A DNA stretch of 64,000 bases from Saturnia japonica (taxonomy: Eukaryota > Arthropoda > Insecta > Lepidoptera > Saturniidae), in contig CM065321.1 of assembly GCA_033032175.1 (NCBI GenBank), forward strand, positions 5,912,501-5,976,500, read 5' to 3'. This document shows positions 23,759-35,860 of this stretch, one piece after another; position 1 is the stretch's first letter; the number at the start of each line of letters is the position of its first letter. Under the pieces are notes generated by a model. The model did not search any database and was not told where the DNA came from. It worked only from the letters and a program-made list of their open reading frames with translations. The position numbers were made by a program, and so were the translations under genes.

Positions 23759-25345
23759 CATCATCATCATTTCAGCCGCAGGACGTCTACTGCTGAAAAT
23801 AGGCCTCCCCCATAGATCTCCAGAGCGACCGATCTTGTGCGGCCTGCACCCAACGGCTCCCAGCGACCTTTATTATGTCATCTTTTCATCTAGTGGGGGG
23901 CCGTCCTACGCTGCGCTTTCCAGTGCGTGGTCTCCACTCGAGAACTTTTCTACCCCAACGGCCGTCAGTTCTCCGAACTATGTGCCCCGCCCACTGCCAC
24001 TTCAACTTGCTAATCCTTTTGGCTATGTCGGTTACCTTAGTTTGTCTACGGATCTCCTCATTTTTGATTCGATCTCGTAGAGAAACACCAAGCATAGCCC
24101 TCTCCATAGCTCGCTGAGCGACCTTGAGCTTTCTTATGAGGCCCACAGTGAGCAACCACGTCTCTGTGCCATATGTCATCACTGGCAACACACACTGGTC
24201 AAAGATTTTCGTCTTGAGGCACTGAGTTATTTTGGACGAGAAGACGTCGCGCAGTTTCCCGAATGCTGCCCAGCCGAGTTGGATTCGTCGACTGACCTCT
24301 TTTTCAAAGTTGGACCTACCTACCTGGACTGTTTGTCCCAGGTAGACATATTCTTCAACAACTTCTAGACAGGAGTTCCCCACTGATACTGGGGTGGGCA
24401 CCACATGGACATTCGACATGATTTTCGTCTTGTCCATGTTCATTTTAAGGCCTACCTGTTGAGAAACTTTGTCGAGGCCATCGAGCATTGTGCCAAGATC
24501 TTCCAGCGATTCTGCCATGACTACGATGTCGTCAGCAAATCGAAAGTGAGTGATGTACTCGCCATTGACATTGATGCCGAATCCTTGCCATTCCAGGAGC
24601 TTGAAGGCGTCCTCTAGAGCGGCGGTAAACAGTTTCGGAGATATTACGTCTCCCTGTCTAACGCCTCTTCTCAAAGGAATTGCCTTCGTGCACTGCTCCT
24701 GTACTCGGACCGACATGGTGGCGTTGTTGTACAAGCACTTCAATACTTCGATATATCAATAGTCAATACGGCACCGCTGGAGAGACTGCAACACTGCCCA
24801 GGTTTCGACCGAATCAAAGGCTTTTTCGTAGTCCACGAACGCTAAGCATAAAGGCAGATTATACTCCTCAGTCTTCTGTATAATCTGCCGCAGCGTATAG
24901 ATGTGGTCTACGGTGCTAAAGCCTTTTCGGAAACCGTCTTGTTTGGGAGGCTGGAAGTCATCAAAATTGTGCTCGAGACGATTCGTGATGACCCTCGAAA
25001 ACAACTTATAAACATGGCTCAGCAACGAGATGGGCCGATAGTTCTTCAATAAGGTTTTATCACCTTTCTTGAAGAACAGGACCACCACGCTGCCGCCCCA
25101 CGTTTCTGGCGTTTTACCCTTGAGTATAACGGTATTAAAGAGCTTCTGCAGGACCTTAAGTACCGGTGTTCCACCCGCTTTAAGAAGCTCTGATGTAATT
25201 CCGTCATCACCCGGCGCCTTGTTGTTCTTAAGCTGCTTAAGGGCCATCCTAATCTCGTACAGGGTGATGTCGGGGATATCTTCGGTGTAGGGTCGGGCAT
25301 TTATTGCCTTGAAAATACGGGCACACAGTTTTTCCAAAAAAAATA
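23759..25345 (-). mobile_element. 5'-truncated RTE-type non-LTR retrotransposon
   Basis: The element lies on the minus strand between 9-bp duplications ACATTTCAT (23750-23758, 25346-25354). It ends in the (ATG)n/(CAT)n tail typical of RTE elements (about 23759-23771). It keeps the whole RT domain but has lost the apurinic endonuclease. The 5' end begins in the middle of the ORF at about 25345, so truncation happened on insertion. Confidence 0.85.
23772..25340 (-). pseudogene. RTE reverse transcriptase with three in-frame stops
   Basis: One reading frame runs the full length. RT motifs in order: KAPGDDGITSELLK, YRPISLLSHVYKLFSRVI, QDGFRKGFSTVDHI, AFVDYEKAFDSV, then RRGVRQGDVISPKLFTAAL, FRFADDIVVMAES (catalytic FADD) and MNMDKTK, then the C-terminal block KLKWQWAGHIVRR. 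Three stops interrupt it in the same frame: TGA 24756-24758 (where relatives have an Arg codon), TGA 23886-23888 (expected Trp) and TAG 23787-23789 (expected Trp after Gln-Gln). All three can be explained by C-to-T or G-to-A changes. No frameshift was seen. The ATG codons near 25350-25361 belong to flanking DNA, not to the element. Confidence 0.85.
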
Positions 25346-25354
25346 ACATTTCAT

Positions 25355-27384
25355 TGAACACTAAAAATTAAATTAAAAAAAAGTTAAGATAAAGATCGCG
25401 ACCACCATACACATAGTAATAAATCCATCAATGATTTTTATTTCAAGAACTTTCACTTCCATCACGTAGACGTGCAATTGTTTTCACAATTCATACAATT
25501 CGTGTTGTTCTAAAAAAACGTTTTTATTCTCTTTTGAGTTAAAGATTGTTTTATCCACTATTATCGATGAATAAAATGAACTTTTTCGAGTGACAATGGT
25601 AAATCTTTTTATTTAAAACACAGGTCTGCTTTCAATGCATGACGTTTTCTTTCTGTATTTACTTTTGAGTTGTCTTTCATTGTTGGCGACCTTTTCGTGT
25701 TCCGTACAATAATACATCTGCCTTTTCTCAAATCTGTATTTGCATGAGAGAGATTGCTCACGCGACTGCTCGCCTCGGGCTTCGACCGTGTTCTGACAAT
25801 TTTGAATTTTTGAATTTGGAGGTATTTATTCCCTCAGGTGCCGCGACCGCCATATTGCACGCAACGGTGGGAAATGTCATTACCCATTTCTGAACCCTTG
25901 AAGGCATGATTTCTTTCTTTATTTTAAAAAGTATTTTCAGAAATACTTATTGATGTAGAAATACATCTCTACGCATTTAAGGTTTAATTTTTGCAAACAT
26001 TTTTTTGAGATATCTTATAGGTTCACTTGTTTTAGACTTAAAGTGAACTAAGTAATGACTTCCAAATAACATTTTCCCTGTGTATAAGATGCTGTATAAT
26101 CTAATGAAGATTTTTATATAACGACTTATACATATACGTAGCTCTTCTCTTTTACCTATAGGTAGATGCGTTTTATATTGTCCAATTTAGCACTGTTTCA
26201 ACTGTCTGTCTTATACTTATAAAAAGCAAAATCTTTCAGTCTCACTGTCAGTTTGTGTTTATATTTATAATGCGTTTTACGAGCTTAGATGCCATTTTCA
26301 CGATTGTGTAGGATATATATTCGTCGATAGGTGGGGGCGTTTTTCGTCTTGCACTTCGCAATTTGGTACTTTTAAACGCGTCATCAAATACTCGTGCACA
26401 CAAGGTTTACTTAAAGCCAGTGTTCTTGGTATGCATACGTGTATCTATTAGTTATAGGATGGTATATATTATAGATAGATATAGATAGTAGGTAATTGAT
26501 AAAGTACAATAGATTTATCTCTTCCTCGAATAACTTATTCACACGTTACTAGGTCGGTACACTAGGTAAGTACCTACCCAGATATGCGTTTTTTGTTTGC
26601 CGAAAGTGTTTTGTACCAACTGTGGGAACCCTCATTCGTGTTTCTAAATTCAAATGAAGGAATAAACGCTGTCGGTGATCGATTGTTGCGATTTTGGAAT
26701 TACTACCGAATTTCGGATTCCGAATTCTGAATACCTACGTTGTGACGTGCCCTGAAGGATTTATTAAGACGTATAAAATATGTGAGAATTTTAAATCGTG
26801 ACTATATTTTTTTTTATTTGAATGAAAGTTTTGAAATACTAACCACAGATTTTCGAATTCTATATTCAAATTACCTAAGGATACTTTCGTGGCCTTAAGC
26901 TTTTATTTGCACTTAAAATATTTATGTAAGAATTTTGTATCGTGATAAATTATAATTTTATTAGTATGTCCGCGTCTTCGTCTACGTGGACTTCAGAATT
27001 GAATCTTTACCAGGATAAAAAGTATCCTAGGTTAATCCAGATTATAAAATATCTGTGTGCCAAATCTCATCTAAATCCGTTCAGCCGTTTTTGCGTGATT
27101 GAGTAACAAACATACAAATTTTCATATTTAAGTATATACCGATTTGATTTCGAGCTCTAACTTTAAATTCAAAAATAATTCCTTGGAATAAATCTGTGAC
27201 CAGGCGGGCAAAATATTCATATTATGTTAAAATGTTGACAAATTTCAACTCCTTTCTACATGCTTCGACACAGTGTATTTTTACGCTATACTTTGGTACT
27301 AAGTATGGATAGATACTTTGTTTCCTTTATAAATGAACCTTCTAGAGGAATCGCGGTTGACATGATATTTAAGAAATTGGTAAG
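25355..27384. other. Non-coding stretch
   Basis: No gene. It has one clear common moth repeat (26958-27140). A segment at about 25730-25890 is somewhat richer in CG (GCCGCGACCGCCATATTGC) and matches no repeat recognised here. Otherwise nothing definite is seen. Confidence 0.5.
26958..27140 (+). repeat. Common moth dispersed repeat
   Basis: Ordered blocks GTCCGCGTCTTCGTCTACGT, AAAAAGTATCCTAGG, TGTGCCAAATCTCATCTAAA, CCGTTCAGCCGTTTTTGCGT and GAGTAACAAACATACAAA. This is the best preserved copy of the tail half in the window. Confidence 0.7.
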
Positions 27385-28290
27385 TAGGGGAGAGTAGGCT
27401 AATGGGGGTCATCGGGTAATGGTAGTCAGTACAATAAGAAGAAAACTAAAAGTGAATATTGAGTGAAATGATCGGCCATACTACACCCTGCTCCCGCCTA
27501 ATCACCGGTTTAATTGGCATGTTGTGTTTGGATGAAAAGGGTGTAGGTACTGTTGTCTGCTGCGATTTCATTCTAATTTTTCTTGTGTAGGTACAACATA
27601 AGAGGTGAGATATTAATTTCAAACTTTTTTAAAAACACAATTTTTTATTCATTTCAGTAAATTAGATACTAAACAATCATGTTGTGAGACATTTTTTGTG
27701 AAATATTTCACGATTTATAATTATTTTTTTTTTTTAGTTTATGATCAATTTTGGGGTAATGGGTGAACCCCACTGATTAGAAAAAGAAAGTAGCAAAGCA
27801 AATATCTGTAAGTAAGGCAAAGGCACGTGTTTTTTCAAGATAAACATTTCACCTCAGGGTCTGATACAAGTTTCTGAAATATATATACATAATGACGATT
27901 CAAAAGATGCTGACAATAGGTCCTTGATAAGTGATGATTTTGGTAGCAATAATACGTTATGCTACCGCCTGCACTTCGCGGACTGCTTCTGATGGATTCA
28001 GCAGAAGGTTAGATATACATGCGACAAGTAACGTAGATGTGTTTGACTTTCATTGTCTAATTCTAATATGATTGCTACCATTACCCGCATGTCAGGGCAA
28101 TGGTGGTCAAAGTAATTTTTTTTAAAATGTAATTATAACCAAACTACCTATAAGTACAAAATTTTAAAAACTGTTTCAGATTGATGAATTATTAGTAATA
28201 AAAATGTGTGTTTTAATAAACCTGAAATAAATAACTTTAGATTTTTATTGCTTCTTGCTTAAGTGACTCTCATTACCCCCTTTTCCCCTA
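27385..28290. mobile_element. Unclassified non-autonomous DNA transposon with terminal inverted repeats
   Basis: The ends are inverted copies: TAGGGGAGAGTAGGCTAATG.. at 27385 and, read inward from 28290 on the other strand, TAGGGGAAAAGGGGGTAATG... About 20 of 27 positions match without gaps. Further AATGG-containing blocks lie inside each end (27415, 27753, and inverted at 28081 and 28105). No ORF of note is present. Target-site duplication is not clear, so the superfamily is open. Confidence 0.55.
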
Positions 28291-31200
28291 CGTTTAAACA
28301 TAAATCTATTGCTGTCGCGCTCCGCTCGAATGACCGACTAGAGCGTAAGAGATACAAATGCAACTCGGATTAGATAATTGATCGAATAGCTACCTAATTG
28401 ATAAAATAGACGAAATTATTATTTCGTATCCCCTGTTTCCTCCTCCAAAATTGGACAGATTTTACTACTATTTTTCTCAAAAATAACATAACAAGCGCAA
28501 TAACTGGATAGGTACCCCTAACTTTTATTTAATTTTTTTATTATCGTCAAATTTATTTGTTGGCTAAGTATCTGACAACGGCTATATAATTGGAGAATTT
28601 TAATCATTTTAATAGACTCCTACTTCTTTGGTAGAATAACTAATACCTAATTAATTTATCAGAAAAGTCTAAAACATAAGAAGATGGCAGTGGTAGATAT
28701 AGATATTATGGTCTAAAAATAATTGCTCTAGCACCATATCTCAGGAATAAAACAAGAGTAGGTAGGTACCTACCTCCTACAATATTTGTAGGAGACTAAA
28801 CACCGCTCGCATTTTATTGTAATCTTTGCCGACGAATCTTTATTCCGACCAAAAATCTATATTGGAATTTATTAAAGCTGAAGCATTAAAAATAAATTAA
28901 ACTTACATATATATTACTAGCTGTGTCCCACGGTTTCACTCGTGTTAAATATGATTTCTTTCTTTAGGGCTTTAACACTAAAAAATCTGATCATAACGGA
29001 TGCCTACGTCATAATTACTAACTGTATGCCAAATTTCAGCCCAATCCTCTCAGTTGTTTGATCTATACCTATGTTGATAGATCAGTCAGTCAGTCACGAT
29101 TTCTTTTTAAATACTTACCTATATATTTTAAAATAAACATTTTAATGTTAAACAACAATTTTTCAATCTCCATATTCTAGGCACGCTTCTTCTGACCCAT
29201 CTCATCTTAGTCAAAACATTTAACTACCTACCGAATTTTTAAATTAAAATTTATACAAATCTAATTTCGCCAATAGGTAGGCATACATAAAGGGTAAAAC
29301 CATTTGGTAGCTCTTGCAGATTCCATCACGGAAGCTGAAAAACTAATCGATTTGTATTATCGACTGGCAGAAGCTCGTGCGCGTGATAGCTTTCGATAAT
29401 ATCTGGAGGCGTCGAATTACGCACGCGAGTTTGCTGGTAGCGATAATAAGCCGATTATCTCAGGATTTTTTATTGTTTGAAATGATTTTGTAACATTATT
29501 TCTTTGATGTGAAACATCTAATGCTGCGGGTCAGACCGGTTGTTAGCGTGGCGACGTTTTGGTCCCCAACTTTGTCAATTACGTCTGCCTATTATGTAGA
29601 TACTAATAATGTTTAAATAAAAGTTTATCAAAATCGGTCCAGGCGTTCTCTAGCGATGTGTTCACCAATAATTTTAATTTTTAGGTACCTACCTAAGACA
29701 GACATGATCAAATACCTACCCCAAAAGTTTGGAAGAAATCCAACACCGTAATTTAACGTGACGTTGAAAGTTGATTTGTTAAATAGATCCTTAAAGGTTC
29801 CTACGTACCTGATAAAAATAACTTGAGATATATATATACCTATCCAATTTTTATCAACAATAATTAATATTTTTATTTAGATAATGAATAACTAAACTAA
29901 AGAATTTATGGAACCGCAATATTGTTAAGCATTAACTACCTACCTACCTAGGTAATGTAACTACACATACAATTATTAAGAAATAATTCAAACATTGGCC
30001 ACTTAATTTCTATTTGAAAAAAAGTATTAGAATAGAAAAGCCTTTGGGAGCCCTCGATCCCGCTTACACCCGCTTCTAGTGTTATATAACTGTCCTGTTC
30101 TTATGCGACATGCGACAAAATGACATCTACGTTTCCCCGTCCAATGGTAAATAGCTTAGCTTTCATTGGTTGGAAATGTCACGTATTACGCAATGCAATG
30201 AAATCTGAAACATTTGTAATTCGAACTACCTATATCATTTATTAATCAATGGAACTTTTAAAATAAGAATCTTTACTTTATACTTTTTGAATAGGTTTAA
30301 AAACATGTCTATGAGCTATAAATTGAAATTTAGTATCATAGCTTAGTAGGTAATTAAAATTAAGATAACAGCACACTATCAATAACACTGAAGATAGGCT
30401 TAAATATTACGTATTACCTAGGTCATATGTTGAGCAAAAGGAAATAATTCCTTTGGATATCAAGATATTTTGAATAAGAGATCGAAAAGTATATATGGTT
30501 TTTTTTTTGCTTACAAGTAAATATCATTATTGAGTACTGAAAACTGGTACCTATATGATAAGGGTGTTAATTAACTATCTCACAAATAGTCATTTTTTTT
30601 TAATATAGAAATGAGTAGATGATACCTTTATTATGCTAAGATTTTAAACAAATAAGTTTGCTTATCCACAAGTGTGTAACTGGATAATTGTCAAATTTAT
30701 GTCAACCGGCATCCAGAAAAATTTCAAATACAAATAGCACCCACGTGGGCGGTCTTTGTATGGTTGGTTAAAAATGTCACCGCCAGAGACACGCAATGAA
30801 ACGCTATTGGTCGAAAGTGTCACCATGTCGCAGTACGTGACATTTCTTATTGGCCGGACCACGCCCACGGTTGACATGTTCCAAACATGAATTTAAATTG
30901 ATACTTCGGGAGCGGTAATTCGAAATTTAAATGTTATTAAAGGCCAGTGAGCATACAAATATAAGAAGTGATGCGATGTAATGTCTCGCAGATTACAAGA
31001 GGCGCGGGGCTTGCGCGGAACTATTGATTGGGAGACGGGTGGCACCGCGCGGCCGACGCCCGCCATTTGTCCCGTGTCGAGGCCAGGTGACAAATAATGT
31101 CCTAGTAGATAATTAATCTGACTAAAACGGTATAAATATACTGAAAATCTTTATTTATTATCTGTGTTTCTTAGATCAATGTCTAAACTGAATAGTTATT

Positions 31201-31406
31201 ATCTATAATTTTTTTATATGATAGGTACCTACCTACCTACTTCTTTTGGGTATGCTAAAGTAAAATTTACATTACGTAACGCTTTATTTTACTTGACAAT
31301 ATAGGTTTGTGTTCCTATTTTTATTCCGGAATTTACGTTGGTATACCTATAGATAGTTACAATTATTGTAAGTAGGTACGTTTTAATTATGTAGGTCTGT
31401 GTCTAC
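28291..31406. other. Non-coding stretch with repeated AAATGTCAC motifs
   Basis: No gene. A partial common moth repeat lies at 28918-29110. A cluster of related 18-bp motifs lies between 30166 and 30845. A CG-rich stretch occurs at 30995-31090. GATA-type sites (CGATAATA) cluster at 29355-29460. Nothing else definite. Confidence 0.5.
30160..30860. promoter_or_regulatory. Candidate regulatory region: TTGG..AAATGTCAC motif repeats
   Basis: Three direct copies of an 18-bp motif are seen: TTGGTTGGAAATGTCACG (30166-30183), TTGGTTAAAAATGTCACC (30764-30781) and TTGGTCGAAAGTGTCACC (30807-30824). An inverted AAATGTCACG lies beside CCAAT at 30836-30855. Inverted CCAAT boxes and the palindrome CCACGTGG (30741-30748) lie among them. 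The three right-hand copies fall within 95 bp. Regulatory function is inference; an unknown repeat is the main alternative. Confidence 0.3.
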
Positions 31407-32085
31407 TAGAGACGCGCCGAGTACTCGTTTATTACTCAGTACTTGGCATAGGTACCTACTTGATACTTGGCTATTTTTGTAGTGCGCGTTATCGGCCGAA
31501 TAACTTGGCTTGACTGCCGAGGTACTCGAATAAAACTCATAACTTATAACGTTATCTCTTTACAATAGGTATTAGTGCAAATTGGGCAATGTTAGATAAT
31601 CAATTAATTAATCAGTCTTTATTAGTATGAGTCAGGTAGTAGATACAAATAACAAACTTAAAAAATCTTTTATACTAATATTGTTACCTACTTTAGCAAT
31701 CGCAAGTTATGATGCAAGAAAACCAATCACTCTGCCATACCTGTCTGGTATCAGTCTGTTCCTTTTCTCTTCGTATAAGTTACCCGCTTCTGAAAATAAG
31801 CGCTCGCTGCATACAGTGCTTGCAGCATATAAAACATGCCATGCGTGCGAATCTCGTTTTATTTTTTGCCCACCAAACAAATGTACTTTTATCTCGTGAT
31901 AATAAATTTTCTTAGCCCAATTCAGGTTTATAAGTAATAAAATAAGTTTAAACGTTTTTGCGCCTACTACCTGCGTAAACTAAACCGAGTTACTCGGCAA
32001 ATTATCCTGTTCGGTAAACCTAATACTGAGTAATACTCGGTAGGTATTCTGTTACTCAGTAAAACTTGTACTCGGCGCATCTCTA
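31407..32085 (-). mobile_element. Internally deleted hAT transposon
   Basis: Terminal inverted repeats: TAGAGACGCGCCGAGTAC at 31407 and, inverted from 32085, TAGAGATGCGCCGAGTAC. The flanking octamers GTGTCTAC (31399-31406) and GTAACTAC (32086-32093) agree at 6 of 8 positions, fitting the 8-bp duplication of hAT elements. Subterminal CCGAGT/ACTCGG hexamers repeat several times at both ends. The interior keeps only the end of a transposase gene on the minus strand. Confidence 0.8.
31707..31890 (-). pseudogene. hAT transposase C-terminal dimerisation domain remnant
   Basis: Read on the minus strand, the frame gives SERLFSEAGNLYEEKRNRL, then PDRYGRVIGFLAS and a TAA stop at 31707-31709. This is the classic hATC dimerisation motif at the end of hAT transposases. 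The frame is uninterrupted upstream to about 31890 (FGGQKIKRDSHAWHVLYAAS). The BED zinc finger and the RNase H-like core are missing. Its place inside matching inverted repeats confirms that the whole unit is one deleted element. Confidence 0.8.
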
Positions 32086-33352
32086 GTAACTACCTATTTC
32101 CAATATCAAATTTGACTTGATTTTTTCAAACGACAAGGGCCTCTCTTTATTCATTTAAGTTAAGTTTTTGTATACCTACCTATAGCAGTGTGAGGCCATA
32201 AACTTTATAGGTGCTTACTTAACTCAAATCGTTTTAGAGAATAAGACCTAGATACGCAGATATAATGAACGACGTTTAGTCAGTTTTTTCATTTTAATTA
32301 GCAACGGAATCCTAAAAAACTGTAAATATCATTGGCCACTCTAATCCCACCTTCAAGCTCAACCTCGAAGTTTGTTTAGCCGAAAAAAAAAAAAACAAGC
32401 GCTCGACGTAATAACAGAAACTCGGTAACTCCAATTAACGAACTCTCGTAAGCAAAACGAAGAGTTCGGCAAAAATTTCACGTTTTATTAATAGCTAGGA
32501 GTATAGGCGAAAGTTAACCCTCGCTGTGTATTGGTCTCGAAAAGTCCCGAGTGGACTAGTTAGGGACGTAAGTGCCCAACGTTTATTACAAAGCCAATTT
32601 GCGGCAGTTGCTTTTGATATTAAACAATATCTAAATGTAGGTATATTGAAATATTTTTATTTAGAAATAAACTTCCTATGTTCTACCCACTTAATATTGA
32701 ATATCTTATACGATCACCCTCCCGATTCGAAAAGGACTTAGGTATAGATATTACAATTAGGTACATTACCTAAAACAATAACAAAATTATATTTATGAAA
32801 TTAAAAATAAAAAGTATCTACCTATTGCAGTTTAAAATGCAGGTTTTTAGTTTCAGTTTCGCTAAAATGTAAGGTCAAAATCATTTCCGGCACGTGAAAG
32901 AACTATCCCCAAACATTCCTGACCTTGCAGCGCTTTAATAGGTCAGTTACACGAAAAAATTGTTTCCGAGTGGTCACTCCGTTGTGATAGTATCACGTGA
33001 CAACAATGATATAAGTAGGTAGATACGGTATTAACGCTCTTTACATGCCATAGTGAATAAGCTACAATAACCGTCAGTTCACTTTCGACCTGATACTTAA
33101 GTATCGCTGTGAGCGACAAGAAACTTTTATCCTTTTTTGGCAGCAGAGTTTTCGCTGTACGCTGTGATTTCCTATCTCTTTTGTAACAACATGCTGATGA
33201 CAATATTTGTATCGTTTTCAAATTGCTTTCAGTGAGAGTAAGTATAACGCGTCTATTTATAAAACGTCAGCACGTGAAAAGTAATTACTTTGACCTTAAT
33301 CTACATATTATACTAACTAAAATATTTAAATTTAATATTTTTTTTAGAACTG

Positions 33353-33445
33353 ACTATACTGTTAGCATTAGAGGCCCTGAAGCCGCTGCGGCTTTTACAG
33401 CTTCACCGAACTTGGGGGCGAGCGCAGAAGGCACTCAGCCGCGAA
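33353..33445 (-). repeat. Repeat family C, copy 2
   Basis: Inverted relative to copy 1 at 15343-15445. It begins after a T run with GAACTGACTATACTGTTAGC and ends CTTCACCGAACTTGGGGGCG AGCGC. Internal GCCGCTGCGGCTTTTACAGC is nearly identical between copies. Confidence 0.75.
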
Positions 33446-33503
33446 TTAAAATACTATTTAAATTTAATAGCTACTTGTAGCAATTTATAGATATACCAAT
33501 GTA

Positions 33504-33640
33504 GCAGAGATGCGAATGTTGAGATGGACGTGCGGAGTGACAAGAATGCATTGAAGAAGGAACGAGTAGGTACCTATGTTAGCCTGAAAGTAGCACTAGT
33601 GACAGAAAAATTTAAGAGTGGAAGATTATGCGAAGGGATG
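33504..33640 (+). pseudogene. RTE reverse transcriptase relic
   Basis: The frame reads AEMRMLRWTCGVTRMH, a stop, RRNE, then after frame changes a VTEKFKSGRL block. This is the EMRMLRW.CGVTR..RNEYIRG..KV..VTEKL block found near the C-terminus of moth RTE proteins, and overlaps in family with the relic at 14405-14560. Confidence 0.7.
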
Positions 33641-33904
33641 TAAGTCATGTAGCGTAAAAAACAATTCCATCTGTATTAGTAGGCGGCATCACGAGTAGAA
33701 GCTGTCCTAAAAAGACTTGGATGAACTGTGTGTAAGAGGATACGCTTGTACGAGGAGTGAGTGTAGTTGTCGAGTGTCGGGCTAATGTAGGTAGGTAGTG
33801 TAATGTAGGTATTTGGGTATAAGTTACTTGCCTGCATCCTTGACCAAATTAAATGCGATACAAATGTTCTACATAGCGTCCGTGCCAACTTTGTAGGCTT
33901 AGTC

Positions 33905-34200
33905 CGTAATGATGGCTCAGTTGCTAGCGTGTACGGACTCTACCTCGATCAATGTGGGTTTGAATCCCTGCATTGAGCCTGAGCTTTCGGTGCAGGAAAA
34001 CATCATGATGAAACCACTGTATGGTGGTAGGGCTTTTTCTAATGCCCACCTAGCTATCTACCACCCCTAAAGTTGAAAATCTGTCGTCAAACACCAATGG
34101 ATATGTTCCGGCAACTGCACTTGAGAGCCAGTTTTTACTAGATTTAGCGGGCTACTATCTTGGAACATATCGTCACGTCGAGACTGTGGCCACAACTCTA
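33905..34200 (+). repeat. tRNA-derived SINE
   Basis: The head has a degenerate pol III box A (GATGGCTCAGTTGCTAGCG) and box B (GGGTTTGAATCCC). The body has GCCTGAGCTTTCGGTGCAGG, ATGATGAAACC, CCACCCCTAAAGTTGAAAAT and GCAACTGCACTTGAGAGCCA. The same order occurs at 57866-58160. It is a retroposon, not a functional tRNA gene. Confidence 0.75.
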
Positions 34201-35673
34201 AATATATAAAGCGATAAAAAAGGTACGTTCATGACAGACATGCCAGATCTACCTACCTGTTGTCCCCGAATTTTGAGATCAAGAATCCGTTGATTTTCTC
34301 AATTAATAAATCGTAGGTAAGTATCTAAGTACATTGTACTCCGCGTATTCACACTACCATACCAAGCCGAGGTGGTCATTTTAATTAGGTATGTAGTATT
34401 TTACACATAAATACCTAAAAGGAAGCTTATATGAAAATGATGGTATACGTATAGATATTAAACACCCAGAAACACAAGTGACAATAATTATGTTTATCAT
34501 ATTACAATAATGTCAGTCATGTGTGGGGATCGAACCAATAACCTCTCCGGTTTAATATTAGGGCTATTTGAACGTTCTCCGGTATTACCTAGCTGTACAT
34601 CAAACGCAAACCAATAGGTCCAGACAGTGAGCTTTAGCAGTGTGTGTCGATCACGATAGATCACATGTGGTCACAACCTTACGACGGTACAGTTCTCCAA
34701 AAGCCTGTTCAGCGTCTTTTTTGAATAATAGTATCGTTCTTTCCAAAAAATATGTGATTATGTACGTACGTAAGAATTTATATTAATAACTACTTTAGAT
34801 TGGGTAACTCAGTAAAATTTCTTGCACCAACTCAATAACTCAAACGCAGCTTACTGTACCGGAGCATTGAGTTATCTTAAATTTGCGCCATGCCGCAGCA
34901 AAATAATAAAAGTCAGTAAAATGAACACATGATTATCATCGATGACTAACTTTATCATTCATGTGGCTCTTCCGTCATGTGTGCATACGCAGCTACAAAT
35001 ATAAATATAAATATGAGTATTTCACCAAAACGTGCCAAAAAAAGCACATAACTATAACTTTAAAAATATATGGGAGTATTAAATGATTAGGTTCCATTTC
35101 AGGGTCCAAACTGGATAAAGCATTGTTAATTTCAATTTAGTAACGCGATCGGCAATACAAGAAAAAAAAACAATCCACTTTCATTGAATTAAGTCCCACG
35201 GGGGAATGGCAAAAAAAATCGTAAAGGGGGCAACCAGTGAAGTTACGCAAACAGGACTGCGACATAAAACTTTATGTGGGATCGTAAAGACCCGGCCGTG
35301 CCGTAGCGCGCTCGTATCAACAGGTACCGCATTTTAGGGTTATTCGAGATTTTTTACTATAGCACTTATACCTTACCAAGTAGACATAGGTCCTTAAAGT
35401 AGCATGTGAAACTAAATAATTTATTGTAGGTATCTACTACGTAAAGAATGAAAAATTGTAATGTACACACGGTTTGCAAGTTTTGTTGATTTGTAAACAT
35501 TATTTTTGTTTCTATTAGGTTTTCCACTAGGTTACAAAAACATGCAAAATACCTGAAGTGAATAAAACACGTTTCTTTAGTACTTACAAGTAATAAAACC
35601 TAACATTATTGGGCAAAAAATTAAAATAACCAAATACTTAGTAAATTAAACGTTTTTTTACGTAATGCTATTC

Positions 35674-35678
35674 CATTT
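35674..35678 (+). repeat. Target-site duplication of copia element (left)
   Basis: CATTT, repeated exactly after the 3' LTR at 40168-40172. Confidence 0.85.
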
Positions 35679-35860
35679 TGTAGTAAAGAAATAAACATAA
35701 GCCGGTTAGCGCCACCTATCGTACAAATGTTACATTCACACTGGCATAGATACTCCTTGTTCTTGTTTGCTCGCGTTGCGTATAATAAAGTGTTACTGTT
35801 GGATTTTAATATACTTAACTATAAAACTAAAGCTTCTAGCTCTGCTGTTTTATTTCTACA
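35679..35860 (+). repeat. 5' LTR of copia element
   Basis: Starts TGTAG and ends CTACA, a perfect 5-bp inverted repeat. It contains an AATAAA signal (GTATAATAAAGTG). It reads as identical to the 3' LTR. Confidence 0.95.

Larger units (their letters stand above)
32094..35678. other. Non-coding stretch with several repeat relics
   Basis: No gene. It contains repeat C copy 2 (33353-33445), an RTE relic (33504-33640), a SINE (33905-34200) and a tRNA-like repeat on the minus strand with box B GGTTCGATCCC (about 34530-34546). A short segment at 35195-35320 has higher GC but no recognised content. Confidence 0.5.

Noticed and set aside
23701..23775. CRISPR-like or regulatory tandem array
   Set aside because: The GAAA and CAT runs are a simple repeat and the tail of an RTE element.
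25346..25361. ATG start of the minus-strand RTE ORF
   Set aside because: These bases are the target-site duplication and flank; the element itself is 5'-truncated.
28756..28790. GTAGGTAGGTACCTACCTCC palindrome as a protein-binding site
   Set aside because: GTAGGTAC/TACCTACC tracts occur dozens of times across the window and are a general feature of this genome.
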